Below are positions 24,763 to 36,673 of a stretch of DNA of 64,000 nt, one piece after another. Source of the stretch: Marisa cornuarietis (lineage: Eukaryota > Mollusca > Gastropoda > Architaenioglossa > Ampullariidae); assembly GCA_004794655.1 (NCBI GenBank), contig SMMW01000001.1, positions 15,863,001 through 15,927,000 on the forward strand. Reading direction: 5' to 3'. The notes under the pieces were generated by a model, which searched no databases, had not been told where the DNA came from, and saw only the letters and a program-made list of their open reading frames with translations. How positions within the stretch are numbered: the first letter of the stretch is position 1; each line of letters starts with the position of its first letter. The translations under genes were made by a program, and so were the position numbers.

Positions 24763-24899
24763 TGATCTCTTTCTGTGCATCATGATATTTTGTAGGCGGA
24801 ACGAAAGAGCGGCATTCATCCAAATTTGAGGAAACAGAATGCTGCATTAAGCTTTATCCAGTCATTAAAAAAAAATTGCACCCCACTAGACCTTTAAAT
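24763..24899 (+). repeat. dispersed repeat copy
   Basis: It shows GATCTCTTTCTGTGCAT, ATTCATCCAAATTTGAGG, GCTTTATCCAGTC, a poly-A run and TTGCACCCCACTAGACC. The same order of blocks occurs at 8583-8735 (reverse), 8851-8990, 25842-26000, 29800-29942 and 32658-32770. Confidence 0.72.
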
Positions 24900-25211
24900 G
24901 CCGGTGCTAGGTGTAAAGAAATTCTAGTATGACTCAAATTTTAAGCTCTTCACTGTTGTGTGCCCAGAGTTATAAAGCAAGAAAAGCCAGCAGTACGAGC
25001 TCTGGTCACGTGTGGCTCGCTCTGGTCACAGAGTGCTTGTCCTTCGCAACCCTCACCCACACTTTCAGTGACGTCTCCGGCTGTCGAGAGGTGCGCCGTA
25101 CAGGCGTCGACTTCAGTGGGGCCCTCCACTCCTGTTACAGTCGTCTGCGCATGTCTAGCTACTACACTTGTCTGGTCTCCTACATCAGATCGGCTTTGTG
25201 CTGCAAATCGT

Positions 25212-25390
25212 GGGGACGCCCGGTAGTGTAGTTGTTAAAACACTCGCTTGTCACCACTGTGTGAGAGGCTCTGGTTCAGATCTCGTCTCAGGACACTGCA
25301 CATGGCACTTGTTCGCAGGGCTGGCCGTTGGTTTTTTTTTCGGGTACTCCAGTTTTCCTCCCCTTCTTCTTTCCCATAGTGTGAAATCCT
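25212..25390 (+). mobile_element. SINE-like copy, family 1
   Basis: It opens GGGGACGCCCGGTAGTGTAGTTG (A-box-like), then CTCTGGTTCAGATCTCGTCTC (B-box-like), and continues into the CTCCAGTTTTCCTCCCC body. It shares the TTCAGATCTCGTCTC block with the copy at 42629. It is a tRNA-derived retroposon, not a tRNA gene, as no closing acceptor stem is visible. Confidence 0.7.
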
Positions 25391-25841
25391 TCTAGATGAA
25401 ATCAGTTTTTCACCTCAGCAAGCAAATCGATCAGACAACCTGCTGCAAACCATGTAAATGCAGACGCCACGTCCATCACTTGTCTTTTCGCATTGTTTAC
25501 CCACTACCCACATAACACTCGATGCTTCGATGACCAGCCAGTGATTTCCACCACCTTCGTTAGAGATATGTTTTCTCGTTTTTGCTGTCCTGACAAGACT
25601 CTCCGCTTAGTTTCATCTTCTCGTCGGTATAATGGATCGCATGGCATAATTTACCCACCGTGGTGTTCACCCACTGATTATGGCATGCACAGAATGGCTT
25701 TGTCATCATCAAATCATCAATTCTAAAACTCACCAACCTTTCTCGTCTTCAAATACCATCAGGTGATAACTGCCTCACACCGAATATTACATGTTCGCGT
25801 GCAATGTATCGTCGCTACCTAAATGTATCTATCCATGACTC

Positions 25842-26002
25842 TGGCCTCTTTCTGTGCACGTGTGTAGGCATTTATCCGGAGTTGAATCCAGAGGGTGTAT
25901 TTATCCACATTTTGGGGACTATAGATACTACAATATCTTGTACTGAGCTATACCCCTCAGTCGTGTAAAAAAAAAATACTTGCTCCCCACTAATCCTTTA
26001 AC
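25842..26002 (+). repeat. dispersed repeat copy
   Basis: CCTCTTTCTGTGCACG, TTTATCCACATTTTGGGG, GAGCTATACCCCTCAGTC, a poly-A run and CTTGCTCCCCACTAATCC follow the same order as the other copies of this family. Confidence 0.7.
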
Positions 26003-28780
26003 TTCTTTCGTTCTGTATCTTATATCATAAAACTCTATACGAGGTACCGATCTGTCGAAAAAATAAAAATATAAAGAATATAACGCGTACTTTTTGTCGT
26101 TATAAAGAAACTACCCAGGGTATCCAGCTCTTAATATATGGCCCTTCCCTAGGCTGACATTGTAACAGACTTTATTCGGCAAAAGGGTCACGAAGTATCG
26201 TGTGAAGAGGAAGATAAAAACTGAGGTGGTGCCACCCACCAGGCAACTAACTTTCTCGCTTACCTGCCTGCAAGCCTGTCTGTCTCTCTCTCATCGCTAT
26301 CATTTCCTTGTCAACATCTGTTTTTCACAGTAAAGGCGTGTCGTCTTTGTAGTAGTTCTTTTATTTCATTTGGAACCACCCCTTAGAACGGAGAGGGCAA
26401 TAAAAATAAACGTTATCCGCGGCAACGTACCCCAACCAAACCCCATGACCGAGTCAACAATCAAAAATATTTCCTGCCAGATTTGTAGTTTTACTTATTA
26501 TTAACCCCCAAAACCATGTAAACACATATTGTCACACTACCTCTATAAGATTGAGAAAGAAAACCAAAAACCAAAGAGAAGAATACAGTTTACAGACTTA
26601 CAGTCAGGGTAACCAATAGCGCAGGTAATATTTGCTTTAAGCGGAGTAAACATACCTAGGTATGTTAAACCAGCCGGCGATACCTAAGTAAGGGCATCTG
26701 CCATCACTTTGGAATAATTAATAGTTAGCGAGAATATACAACCACAATGAAGGAACCAATCAATAGATGACATTTATGATCAGTTTTGATGAAGATGTCA
26801 TCTTTCAAGACTGGTGCATTGGGAATGTAAGTACAGACCAGCAGTCATCGAGAAGGTAGCTACAAAGTCGTAGGGAAAGTAGCTATAGAAGTTTTTGAGA
26901 ATCTACCTACAGAGCAACCGTCACTGAGAAAGTAGCTATAGAAGTAATTGAAAATATAGGTGTAGGTGAGAGACTATTGAAAATGTAGCTACATTGGAGA
27001 GGTATTGAAAGACCGATTAGACGGTCGCAAACACGCACGAACACACAAACCGTCACTTCAGCCCCTTTAGTTACCGACAGTTTAAAATTCAAAATAATTT
27101 ATCATGACAAAATCCCACATAGAAACCTAGCCAGACGAAAACGCAATACAATACGTCTTTATTGTCTACTTCTCTTTACAACAAAAAATTTTTTCTGTTT
27201 GGAGCTCCAATACGTAATAAACTAAACACACACACACTCAGACACTGCAGAACACTTAAAAAAAACAACCTCGGTTTGTTGCCCTACAAACAAGGAATGC
27301 ACACAACTGTTAAAGTACATGCCTACCGCTCAACCCCCAAACAGCTCTACACAGCACCGTAGTACTACGTGGAAACACGTGAAAGTATTTATACTTCACG
27401 CTACGTGGAGTGATGGAACTGGGCCATGTCTGGCGTCTCATACCGTGTCATCAATCTAGCTCAGGCGGAGACGTGCGCGCGCGTGTGGTCGGGACGCCCG
27501 GCACGAGAAGCGACAAGAACACCAGCTGCAACCAAGAAAAATAGAAAGAGAAGAAGGTTATCGTTGCCTGTCAACAGAGCTTGCTTCCAGTTTTGTTAGC
27601 ACCAGCTTCCCTGACTAACGCTTCCAACCCCCTCACGATCTCAAATCGCGAATGCACGTTGAGCGCAGAAACGTTTTTGAGACCGAGAATGCGTTTTTTG
27701 GGGAGATAAACTTAGCTTTATGGATGAGCCCGTGCACGTTTTAATCCTACCCCTCTCAAACACACTCGCAGACACACGCACAAATATACAAAATCGCATA
27801 TGTTATCGTGATTCATAATTTTCAGGTTTTAGGTTTCAATTTGCACTCAGTAAGAAGGGTCTGAGTTCTGTTGCACGGCTTGTCGCCTTCCCTTCGAAAC
27901 TTTATTCTCCGAAAATCGTCGAGCACCACCGATAGTTACCGAGCACAACCGGAAATTGTCGAGCTCCGCCGAGCACTGGCCATAGCCATTGAGGAAATGG
28001 AGTAGCGAGGGGAAGCGCCACGGTTTTCGGACGATGGCGGCCGAACTCTACCCTTTCAGAGGCCAGACGTTCAGGGCAGGATGTCTGTGAGGGTTTCAGG
28101 GTAGGGAGGGATCTAGGGATGTGGGGGAAAACAGAAAACAAGAGCTTGCAGCGATTTAAGATACTCGCGTGTTTCCACTGCTACAGCTGTGTTCTGGATC
28201 TCACCGCTCCTACTACGAGCTCGCTCCTTAAGGTTCCATTCCCACTATAGCACAAAGCCGACTAAATCATCGTTGTAACATGTATGAGAGAGAGGGAGGC
28301 AGGGATGTATTGGTGCAAAACAATAAAAACGAGATTATAATACAAAATGTTAGCGACGTAAAACCGAAAGCTAGCGGTCTTTAATTTCTGGCAACAAATT
28401 AATCACCCTCGCATCCTCCTTATGATCTTGTTCTGCGTCTCGTCAGTGACCTCCCCCTAGCACATGCACCTGTCTTGTCAGAGACTCTCTCCCTCTAACG
28501 CCCTACTAGCCATCAGCCATGTCAGTGAACCCCTGCCCCCACCACCACTTGCACTTGATTTCCCAGCCCTCAGTCTTGTCATCAACTCCCTCCCCACTCC
28601 CCCTTTAACCCCAGTGCAATGTGTAACAGCTTGACTGACAGCAGGCAAACCAACACGACGACACTATCAGCACGGAATTACAATTCTTTCTAAAACGGCA
28701 CGACACTTAGACGATTACAAAAGTCGTAAAAAAACAACAACAAAAATGTCCTTCCCCTTGGCGCCCGACAATAGAAAAAG
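26003..28780. other. non-genic stretch
   Basis: No supported gene. At about 26845-27000 there are loose repeats of a phrase like GAGAAAGTAGCTATAGAAG, a degenerate tandem array. Around 27470-28140 the DNA is richer in CpG and unusual GAGCACCGCCGA-type phrases, but no exon can be defined. Confidence 0.4.
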
Positions 28781-28789
28781 GACGCTTGT

Positions 28790-29300
28790 AATCAAGCCAG
28801 CTCACCTGATGACATCATGCTTCCGGTGAACGTTCCTGCGAGTGGCTTGGCTGGCAGAGCGACTGCGCGGAAGGCCCCCGTGTGTGTGAGAGAGAGAGAG
28901 AGAAAGAGAGAGCGGATGTAGCACGTCATAAAATAGACCAGAGCGGAGGAAAAGTTGATCAACGGCGCCATGTCTACTGTCGTGGCCGTGTAAGCCACTG
29001 CCAACGCATGCGCATGCTAATCAGAGGCCGGGTGTCGGACAAGTGCATAAATTAAAGCCGGGTAGGGAGGGGGCTGCGTGCCGTGGACAGAAAAGATGCG
29101 TGGGAGTCCGTGTGTGGGGAAGTAGGGGACAGGGGGATCGAAACGCAGTAGGCCAGCACCGGCTGCTCGCTAGCAGTGACAGTAGAAACAGCACTTGCAC
29201 GAGGGAGCTGCTGCCACTGCCATGTCCCGCGAGCCATCTTCAGGCGTTATTAGCGTCACCAGTGATGGCGGCCATTTACATTCTAGTTTCACACCGTCTC
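28790..29300. promoter_or_regulatory. CpG-rich promoter-like patch
   Basis: GC- and CpG-richer than its surroundings. It contains GCATGCGCATGC at about 29006-29017, close to an NRF1-type palindrome, and ATGGCGGCCAT at 29263. On the minus strand a good donor CAG/GTGAGC lies at 28806/28805, which could end a first exon read leftward. On the plus strand a short frame starts with ATG at 29221. No downstream exon of recognisable family is seen on either side, so a gene is not claimed. Confidence 0.3.
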
Positions 29301-29799
29301 ACCCTCCTCCCCAACCACACACACACACACAGAGGAAAGCCAGTCTGAAACTTGTCAGCTGGAAATCAGCTAGGTAGCATAATTAACAAGCTTCAAGAAA
29401 CGACTCTTAACTGGTCAAATCTACAATAAGGACAGCGAAGCGTGGTCAACAACCTTGTTTCTTCTTCTAAATAGAGTTTGACGACGAGCATGCGCGTGTG
29501 CATGTGCGTGTGTGTGTGTGTGTGTAGAGAGAGAGAGGATGGTGTTTGTGGCGGCGGCTGCAATATGTGATCAAGTCCTTAGTCCGTTCCTCACTAACTT
29601 TGGCAGGAACACTCCTTTCGTCTGTAGCACGGCTGTGGATTGTATTAGATTGTGGTACGCTGTCCCGGAGCTTGTTTATTGTTTGTGTTAATTTTCTTCC
29701 TTATAACATGTTTGCGGTGGCTTCATGTTAGAAACAAAAGTACAAATACGTGGGAAATTTGATTCCAATTTTTCCATTGGCTGATCCCTTCTCAGTTTG

Positions 29800-29942
29800 A
29801 CCTCTTGCATGGGGATTGCTTGCGTATCTCAAAATCGAAATGAGCTTATACCTCCAAACATTAAGAAACAACATGTTTTACTGTCGAGCTTTATCCAGCC
29901 ATAAGAAAACAATAACACCTACCTACACCTTTTAAAAGGATT
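29800..29942 (+). repeat. dispersed repeat copy
   Basis: GACCTCTTGCATGGGGATTG, GTATCTCAAAATCG, CGAGCTTTATCCAGCC and an A-rich end place this among the copies of the 24763 family. It is more diverged. Confidence 0.6.
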
Positions 29943-30954
29943 TCAGACCACCCTGTCACATTCCTCGACGTGTGGACACGAAGGTTCAAATAGGGCGGCA
30001 ATTGTCGAATTGTCCTAGGAATTTACTGCAACAGAGGTAGTGGACTGATTACATTCAGGCAGTGGGTTCAGGTAAGAAGATTAGCAATACAGTGCAACCT
30101 TCCTTTCCCCATCAAGTCCATAAAGCAGTCAATGGGTCTTTTTTAAGTACTAGCTTTTGAGGCCAGATGATTAAGATTTTTTGATAAGTTTTTTTTTTTA
30201 ACAAAGAAGAAATACTTTTAGAGAAGGACTTGGTGGCGGAAGGCGGGCACAAAAGGTTTTTCACGCTTTAGGTTTTGTTTGGCGCCCGGCTTGAGAAGTG
30301 ACTTGGCTGACTGTCAAGTTGGAGCAGCTTTCAACATTATAGAGACCTCAGGCGAAGGCAAAACATCGCGACCCACTTTCACGCTTTTTTCCTTTTTTTG
30401 AATTTAAAAATATCTTTCTGAACCTTTGAATGACAAAAACTCAAGGTTAGGGTCACCGTAGATTTCTCTTTTCTGTCCAATTTAGAAAGCTGTGTGAAGT
30501 GCTAGAGACCTGTCAGCGCACCTACAGACACGTGAATAGAGTGAAGCAGGACAGGACATGGATTATAACGCGTATTTATGTTTTGATAATGTTCCATCAA
30601 TACCGTGAGCTAATTGATCGAGTGATCAGATCATAAAGTCAGTTGGAATGAAGGGGATTTTTACTGTGAAAGAATTCAGCTCATCTCTATTGGGTGAGGC
30701 CCTGCTCGTCATCTGTAATCTGTAGTAAAGTATAGGTCGAACTAAAATTGGTTGACTGACGACAGTTGCGTCAGTTGAAGTATGGCTCAAAACTAGCCGC
30801 TCTCGTAACCATGGCTGTGTGTTATAAATAACTTAAACTGCACCAGACAGTAAGAATAATTACTCACGAACATCGTTTAAGGGTGTCAAAATTAGGACAC
30901 GACTGACATACTCCAGACAGGAGTACAGTTACGTCTATGTTTAAAAACTTACCT

Positions 30955-31265
30955 AAGGTAAGGTAAAGGTCATCCCCTAACCTTTTCAGGTCGTTTGAGG
31001 GGGGGGGTGAAGTGTTAGAGACCTCACGTGACCTCACGCCCATCTCCTCTCCATCGCTGCCTTACCTTCCCCAACCCTCTATGGTGTCAGGTACCCATTC
31101 CCGCCAGCCGGGTCGACTTGGGGGAGCTTTTTCTTAATATTCTACTGTAAAATGCAAGCAAGACAATTAAAGATACACACAGCATAGAAAGAACTCCTCA
31201 GTGGGGATCCAAAACTAAAAACCTTCTGATCAGAGGTAAGAACACAATGCATTTCACCTGCAGCA
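30955..31265 (-). mobile_element. SINE-like copy, family 2
   Basis: It carries AGGTAAAGGTCATCCCC, a G run, TAGAGACCTCACGTGACC and CCTTACCTTCCCCAACC. These match the order of blocks at 35205-35455 and 58093-58322. The tRNA-like head should lie at the high-coordinate end (about 31200-31265) but is decayed. Confidence 0.5.
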
Positions 31266-31486
31266 ATCTTACATGCAAGAAATTCTTGAAAAAGGAAAAA
31301 GGATTGTTTTGGGTTGCTATGACTACGAGGAAAGCTTAATTAAAATTTCAAAATTCCTTCTGCTTACTTAGAGTACTTCTGAGATTAAAAGTACTTTTCG
31401 GTCCTTTTCCTATTCCATTTCAAACATACGCTAAACATAACAGTTAGTGCTATTATACAAGACAGTCCAAGACAGTCTAAAGTCCA

Positions 31487-31610
31487 GGGGCCAGTTACAC
31501 AACATATTTCGAATTTCAAACACATCTTAACTGTGTTTCGTTAACAGTTTTATAGAATGCCTATAAAAGCAGTTTTACAACATTTTAAAGTAAAATCGTT
31601 TTAAATATTA
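31487..31610 (+). mobile_element. single-ended fragment related to the 266-bp MITE
   Basis: GGGGCCAGTTACACAACA at 31487 matches the MITE end with one or two changes, followed by AT-rich sequence with loosely similar phrases. The opposite terminal repeat is not seen nearby, so it is a broken or diverged copy. Confidence 0.5.
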
Positions 31611-32657
31611 TTAAGCCGGACTTCCGCTCCGGTCACCACATGCTCGTGTAAATAAATGGCGGCTCCCGTGGAGTCAGCCAAAAGTTAATTTTTCATACAC
31701 AGTGAAAGCCAATAAATTATTGAGTAGATTGTTTAATTCTTCAAATAAAACAATAGAATAACAAATAAAGTTGCGTGCATGGTCGTTGTAGTGAACACAG
31801 TCAGTACGATTGGATATGAGGGCCGCAGAATGGAAAACGATATCAACTTAACGCGATAGTCCAACTCGACCACTGCAGTGAGACCACGGTTTGGACGGTG
31901 GAAGTTCTTTTGAAAAAAAAAATGCCATGGAAGCGTACGCGAGGATATTGTGTTGAAATATAGTTAAAAATGAAATATTTAATACATTTTGAACGATGAG
32001 AATTCTCAGTGCCTCTAAGAACAATTTATTTTCTTTAAATCGTCAATGGTCATTTCCATCTCTTCAGTAATTCTGGCAACATTAGTTAGATATGTAAAGA
32101 AATCTAAAAATCGGTTTGGTGAGCTTCAAGCCGCAGAAAAAAATCGTCGGCGTTTTATTTCATCATAGGATCTCTTGTTTGCTTGCCAACACTTCGAACT
32201 CATTATCTGGAGCTGTATCTGAGAACCGTGGTCATCGCTTTCAAAACTGTTTCGGCCAGTTTAGAACAGCTCCAAACCGTTTCAAATTTAGAAGAAAAAC
32301 TCTTCTGAAAATGATTCTAAAACGCCTGTGCATTGCTTATAAACAAAAATCCATTAATTTGCTTCAGCAAAAAAAGTTTTAATGCTTAGATATGTCAGGT
32401 GCAGTTCATTCATGTAGAAAAAAAAAGATTAAAAGACATTTCTCTGAGAGAAGAGAAATTCGTTTGTGTTAGACAAGGAATACATCACAAAACCAAGCAT
32501 ACAAAAATGGAAATACAAGACAACTAAATAATACTCTTCCTATTGATTCACTCCACTGTATCGTTCACCCCTCCCCCCCCCCCATCTCGACGCCCATAAT
32601 CTACCATGACTACAAGCTCAACCACAAATCCATATACAATCTTGACGTCAGTGTTGC

Positions 32658-32770
32658 TCACCTCTTTCTATGCATGGGGATGTCCTATAACGTGTATCTC
32701 GAAAACAGAAGGCGATATTCACCAAGATTTGGTGTCAGAAGTCAAGTATCTTCCACTGGGTAAGTATGTG
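32658..32770 (+). repeat. dispersed repeat copy
   Basis: CACCTCTTTCTATGCATGGGG, GTGTATCTCGAAAACAGAAGG and ATTCACCAAGATTTGG match the front half of the 8851-8990 copy. The 3' half is lost or diverged. Confidence 0.65.
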
Positions 32771-33137
32771 TAACGAAGGAGTACCATCCATACAAAAAGC
32801 TGGCCCAGATAAAAGTGAGGTCTCTAACACCTCACTTACCAACGTCCTGAAAAAGGAACGATTAGAAGACGATGTTTATCTTTTATTCTTGCGAAACATA
32901 TCATCAGTCATTACGTGTTCCATGGCTGACAAAGACATTTTATGATTGTACAATGCTTGATTTAAACACCTGGTTGAAACTCGTGGATCCCAGCGTTACC
33001 TGGTACAGTAACATGTCTGCTTGATTCGGTATACGGTCTATGTTCATTTATAAGGCGGACCAAAATTTAATAGTTTTCAGGCAGCAATCAACCAAAAGTA
33101 GATATCGTCCAAGTCCTTCATATTCTATCTCTCTCTC

Positions 33138-33138
<1 letters not shown>

Positions 33139-33189
<51 letters not shown>

Positions 33190-33213
33190 CGTGCGTGTGT
33201 GTGTGTGTGTGTG
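33139..33213 (+). repeat. (GT)n microsatellite with GTGC interruptions
   Basis: A long GT dinucleotide run with a short GCGTGC interruption. It creates a spurious Cys/Val-rich frame. Confidence 0.95.
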
Positions 33214-33984
33214 AACATTTCCAGCTAGCTAACGTACACAGATAGCTTATCACCTGGTATGAGGATAATCTTTATACATTTGTGGCCCCCCACCCCACCC
33301 AAGACGAAATGAGTCCTAAGTCGCGCGGAGCAGTTTTGTGCTAGAGGTTCCGAAAGGTGATTGGGGTCAATTTTGTACAGTTCGACTTTTCTTGAAAAAT
33401 GGATTCCTTTGTTATTAAACTAACAGGAAAACACACTGTTATGCTAAAATAAAAGTTGAACATTGTCTTAAAATACATTTTAATCGAGGCACCCCATTGC
33501 GATCCGTCCCGACTTCCACAGGAAAATGACAAATTTCAAACGTTGTTTCAGTACCATTTCCCTGTCAGAACCCCATCGTGTTATACCTTGCCAGAAAGCC
33601 CGGAGTCTGTATTTTCCGTCTCTTTAATGACTGATTCAAATATTAATTAATCAGATGCTTTATCTACTAAAGTTTAGAAGTAAACAAATCTCGTCGTTGA
33701 TCTCGACGCTACCCAATGGGAGAATCAGATACAGAAATTTCCTTGGTAACGAAACGAAAGGCGCTTAGCGATTGGCTGAAGGGGACGAAACTCGTTCCTC
33801 CACCTAGGTTTTGTTCACAAGGTGTTGTGTAAAGCGAAAGCATCGAGAACTCGTATCTGAGTGACGAAGCATTATTAGTTTTAATCTATGAAACCAGTGG
33901 AACATTGTGTTTTGGAACAACTTTCTTATAGGTGGTTTAGCGACGCCATAACAAAAAAGGCTTACCTGTAGGCGGAGCTATGCA

Positions 33985-34020
33985 AATTAGTGACGTCACT
34001 ATTACGTCACTCATCTTCTG
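33985..34020. promoter_or_regulatory. octamer-like and CRE-like sites
   Basis: ATGCAAAT (octamer) at about 33980 is followed by TGACGTCA (CRE palindrome) at 33991-33998 and ATTACGTCAC. Another TGACGTCA lies at 34677-34684. No gene starts next to them, so regulatory function is only a possibility. They may belong to a repeat. Confidence 0.3.
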
Positions 34021-34072
34021 CGCTCTCTCTCTCCTCGCTAAACTCCCCTGATATCGTCTCCTTCATCTTCTC

Positions 34073-34300
34073 CGAATCCTTCCTCCAATTCTTCCAAGAA
34101 ATAATATCCAGAAATGAAATTTTTTTTTCCTGAAGTCGCCTTCCCCATCTTCTTCGAATCCTTTTTCCAATTATTCCGAGAAATAATATCCAGAAATGAA
34201 CCAAAATTTTCCTGAAGTCGCCTTCCCCATCTTCGATTCCTTCCTCCACTTTTTCCGAGAAATAATATCCAAAAATATACAGAATTTCTCCTCCCCCCAA
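34073..34300 (+). repeat. about 80-bp minisatellite, three units
   Basis: CGAATCCTTCCTCCAATTCTTCC starts units at 34073, 34155 and 34234 (spacing 82 and 79 bp). Each unit carries GAAATAATATCCAGAAATG, and CCTGAAGTCGCCTTCCCCATC joins the units. The reverse strand reads as a repetitive Gly/Arg/Glu frame that is only a product of the repeat. Confidence 0.92.
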
Positions 34301-34596
34301 AATTGCGTAAAACTACCAAATCACTTAACTTCTTCTGTCTCCTCGCTACAACCTCCTCTCCTCTCAACCTTTCCTTGAATTTAACAATTACACCACAAAT
34401 TTTCGCGAAATTTCCACGCACACTCGCCATCTTCAATCCTCTCGAATTTCTATCGTCTGCTCACATCAAATCAAAACTTCTCCGCGCCAAATATCACATG
34501 ACTAAAACCAGCCAATAATTTAACACAACTCAACTCCATGTCAATCACCATCACGTCACTCAACCAGTCCTCAACATTAGCCCTCTACAATAAAAC

Positions 34597-34650
34597 CTAC
34601 CCCTACCCTAACCCTAACCATACCCCAAACCCTAACCCTACCCCAAACCT
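34597..34650 (-). repeat. interstitial telomere-like tract
   Basis: CCTACCCTAACCCTAACC and later CCCTAACCCTACCCC correspond on the minus strand to degenerate TTAGGG repeats, about 50 bp in all, interrupted by CATACCCCAAA. It is short and imperfect. Confidence 0.75.
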
Positions 34651-35204
34651 CTGATAAAATAACATAGACCGGCCTATGACGTCACGAGCTCCCCATATCA
34701 AAGTTCTGCCATACATTTAATCAACACATTATCTGACTTCTTGTTAAAAAGTTTTAAAAAGTAGCTTTACAAATTAGAGCATACTACCCACCTGTGGTTT
34801 CATCTTGCTATTTTCTGCTGACTGACCTCAGTTCATTGTTGATTCCACATGTACCCTCCCCACTGTCTTGTGTTTGAAAGCGAAAAAAGATTTCACAACT
34901 GTTGAACAAAAGAATTCTGAGCAATTCTGCTCAACTTGCTGTTACTATTATTACTCAAGATGAAGAGTTCACGCCACTTCAAGCTTACATTAACTTTTGG
35001 AGTTTTTTTTTTTGCTTTAGAGCTGACCTCGGCAAGCTCACGAAAACAGCATGAATTCATTCTCTCCCAGGGTAGTGGTGAGGAGTTTGACACCCGTAAA
35101 AATGAGAATCGTGGGTCTCATGCAGCTTGCCTTCTGCACACGAGATTCAGTTCAGGGTATGGACCTTGGCTGATGAATCAGTGTGAGAAAGTCGAGTAAA
35201 TCTT

Positions 35205-35455
35205 GTATTTTAAGACCTCCTAGGAGGGGGGGGGGAATGTCTAGGAGACCTCACTTTTCTCGGAGCCCCCATCCTTTATTCTCTCTGCCTACTCCACTCC
35301 CTCGCTGCTTTACCTTTCTCAGTCCTCTGAGGCACCACTTTCCGACACCTGGGTAGACTGGGAAAAAGGTTGGTGCGCTACATGGGTGTGGAACCGGCGC
35401 GTATCACGGTTCAGAGCCATTGCTCTGTCCTCTTCCCCACAAGATGGTCCACAGT
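35205..35455 (-). mobile_element. SINE-like copy, family 2
   Basis: Read on the minus strand a degenerate tRNA-like head (AGAGCAATGGCTCTGAACC...GGTTCCACACCC) is followed by AGCGCACCAACC and CCCAGTCTACCCAGGTG. The G run and TAGGAGACCTCAC are shared with 30955-31265. The same plan is clearest at 58093-58322. Confidence 0.6.
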
Positions 35456-36557
35456 CCACACAACGTACGTCTACGTCTGTATTTCCCGAATTCCGATTTT
35501 AACGATTAAAATGTGATTTTTTTCAAGAAGTAAAACACAAGTAAAGCAACATTGCAAAAGTTATAATGGTACCATTAAAGATACTACTAACTAGTCTACT
35601 ACTACTAAATTTTCGATATAACTTTGACTAACGACAACAACGAAAGTCTCCAAATAAAGGGAAATAATCGCCGTTCTATTGCATTAAGGCACAGTTGCAG
35701 CCCCTGCTTGCCACAACTAACGAAGTCGTGATCGCCGCTGTAACAGCAACCTGGCTCCGATAAAAGGTGCGATGTCTAACACTACACTTCCCCCCCCCCC
35801 TCAGCGACTGAAAGGTCAAAGGACAACCTTCACCTTTATCATCACATAACGTTGAGTTCTGTTATTTCCCAACTATGATCCGTCGCTGCAAGAAGCCTAC
35901 TTTTTCTCACCAGTACTTTGTGCGATTTATGTAAGAAAATAAGAAAGATTAACTTTCCTCCAACTCTCAAAGCAATACAAGCTACGATACTTTTTGTTAA
36001 TATTAAACTATTTGCGGCAAACGTGTCACCACTTCCCTCGGGTTACACTCGAATCACAGACATCTTTGAATCCAAAGTAAAACCGACTCCACGGATACTG
36101 GACTTATACTAAACCATTACTGAGTCTATTATCAGAAATTTTTAAAGGTAAAAAGTAAAGTTTTTTTGGATTAAGTTTTATTTGGGTTTTGATACTGACA
36201 CAGTCCTATCTATTTACTATCAGACCAACTGCTTTGTGTCACATCTTGCAAACAATTGTCATAGATGATCATGGCAAACGGTCGCATCTAACTCACCAAG
36301 CCAGTTTTGTACAATCATTCGCATTTACTTTTCATTTTTGAAAATTATCAGGGCTTGTCTAACCTGATATTTATAGAAATGTTTACATATTGACACGTGC
36401 ATGCCAGCTGCTATTTCAAGGAGAGAGTCAAAGAGGGCTACTAACCTTTAGCAACTCACCTGTTCATTTGGAGAAGAGACTTTGCAGTGAATGTAACCTG
36501 ATTTGATTTAACGAACACATAGAGACAGAGAGACAACGGCCATCTGGTAACGGACAC

Positions 36558-36563
36558 TTTATT
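36558..36563 (-). terminator. polyadenylation signal AATAAA
   Basis: Minus-strand AATAAA about 33 bp past the stop of the proposed last exon of the acidic proprotein. The spacing suits a short 3' UTR. Confidence 0.55.
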
Positions 36564-36595
36564 TCACAACATTACATCAGTACATTATTATGTCA

Positions 36596-36673
36596 TTACA
36601 CCCTGTCATCAAGTTTTCTGATATCATCGTCGGACAAAGCTTCCAACGGGAGCAAGAAGACAGCGGCTAAGTA
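36596..36673 (-). CDS. acidic proprotein exon 3 (last exon)
   Basis: A pyrimidine-rich acceptor (TTCTTTTCTTTGACACAGCAG) precedes 36673. The exon encodes YLAAVFLLPLEALSDDDIRKLDDRV and stops with TAA at 36598-36596. AATAAA on the minus strand at 36563-36558 lies only about 33 bp after the stop. Phase 0 agrees with the exon 2 donor GAGAAT/GTAAGA. The support is splice signals, phase and polyadenylation signal; no homology is available. Confidence 0.65.
   Translation of the reverse strand, partial: YLAAVFLLPLEALSDDDIRKLDDRV

Noticed and set aside
33040..33228. Frames rich in Cys/Val or Thr/His at GT or CA runs (also 43314, 46036, 46131)
   Set aside because: Direct products of dinucleotide repeats.
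34007..34436. Gly/Arg/Glu-rich minus frames of 97 and 132 codons
   Set aside because: They arise from the 80-bp minisatellite; the repeated protein phrases follow the DNA period and shift frame.
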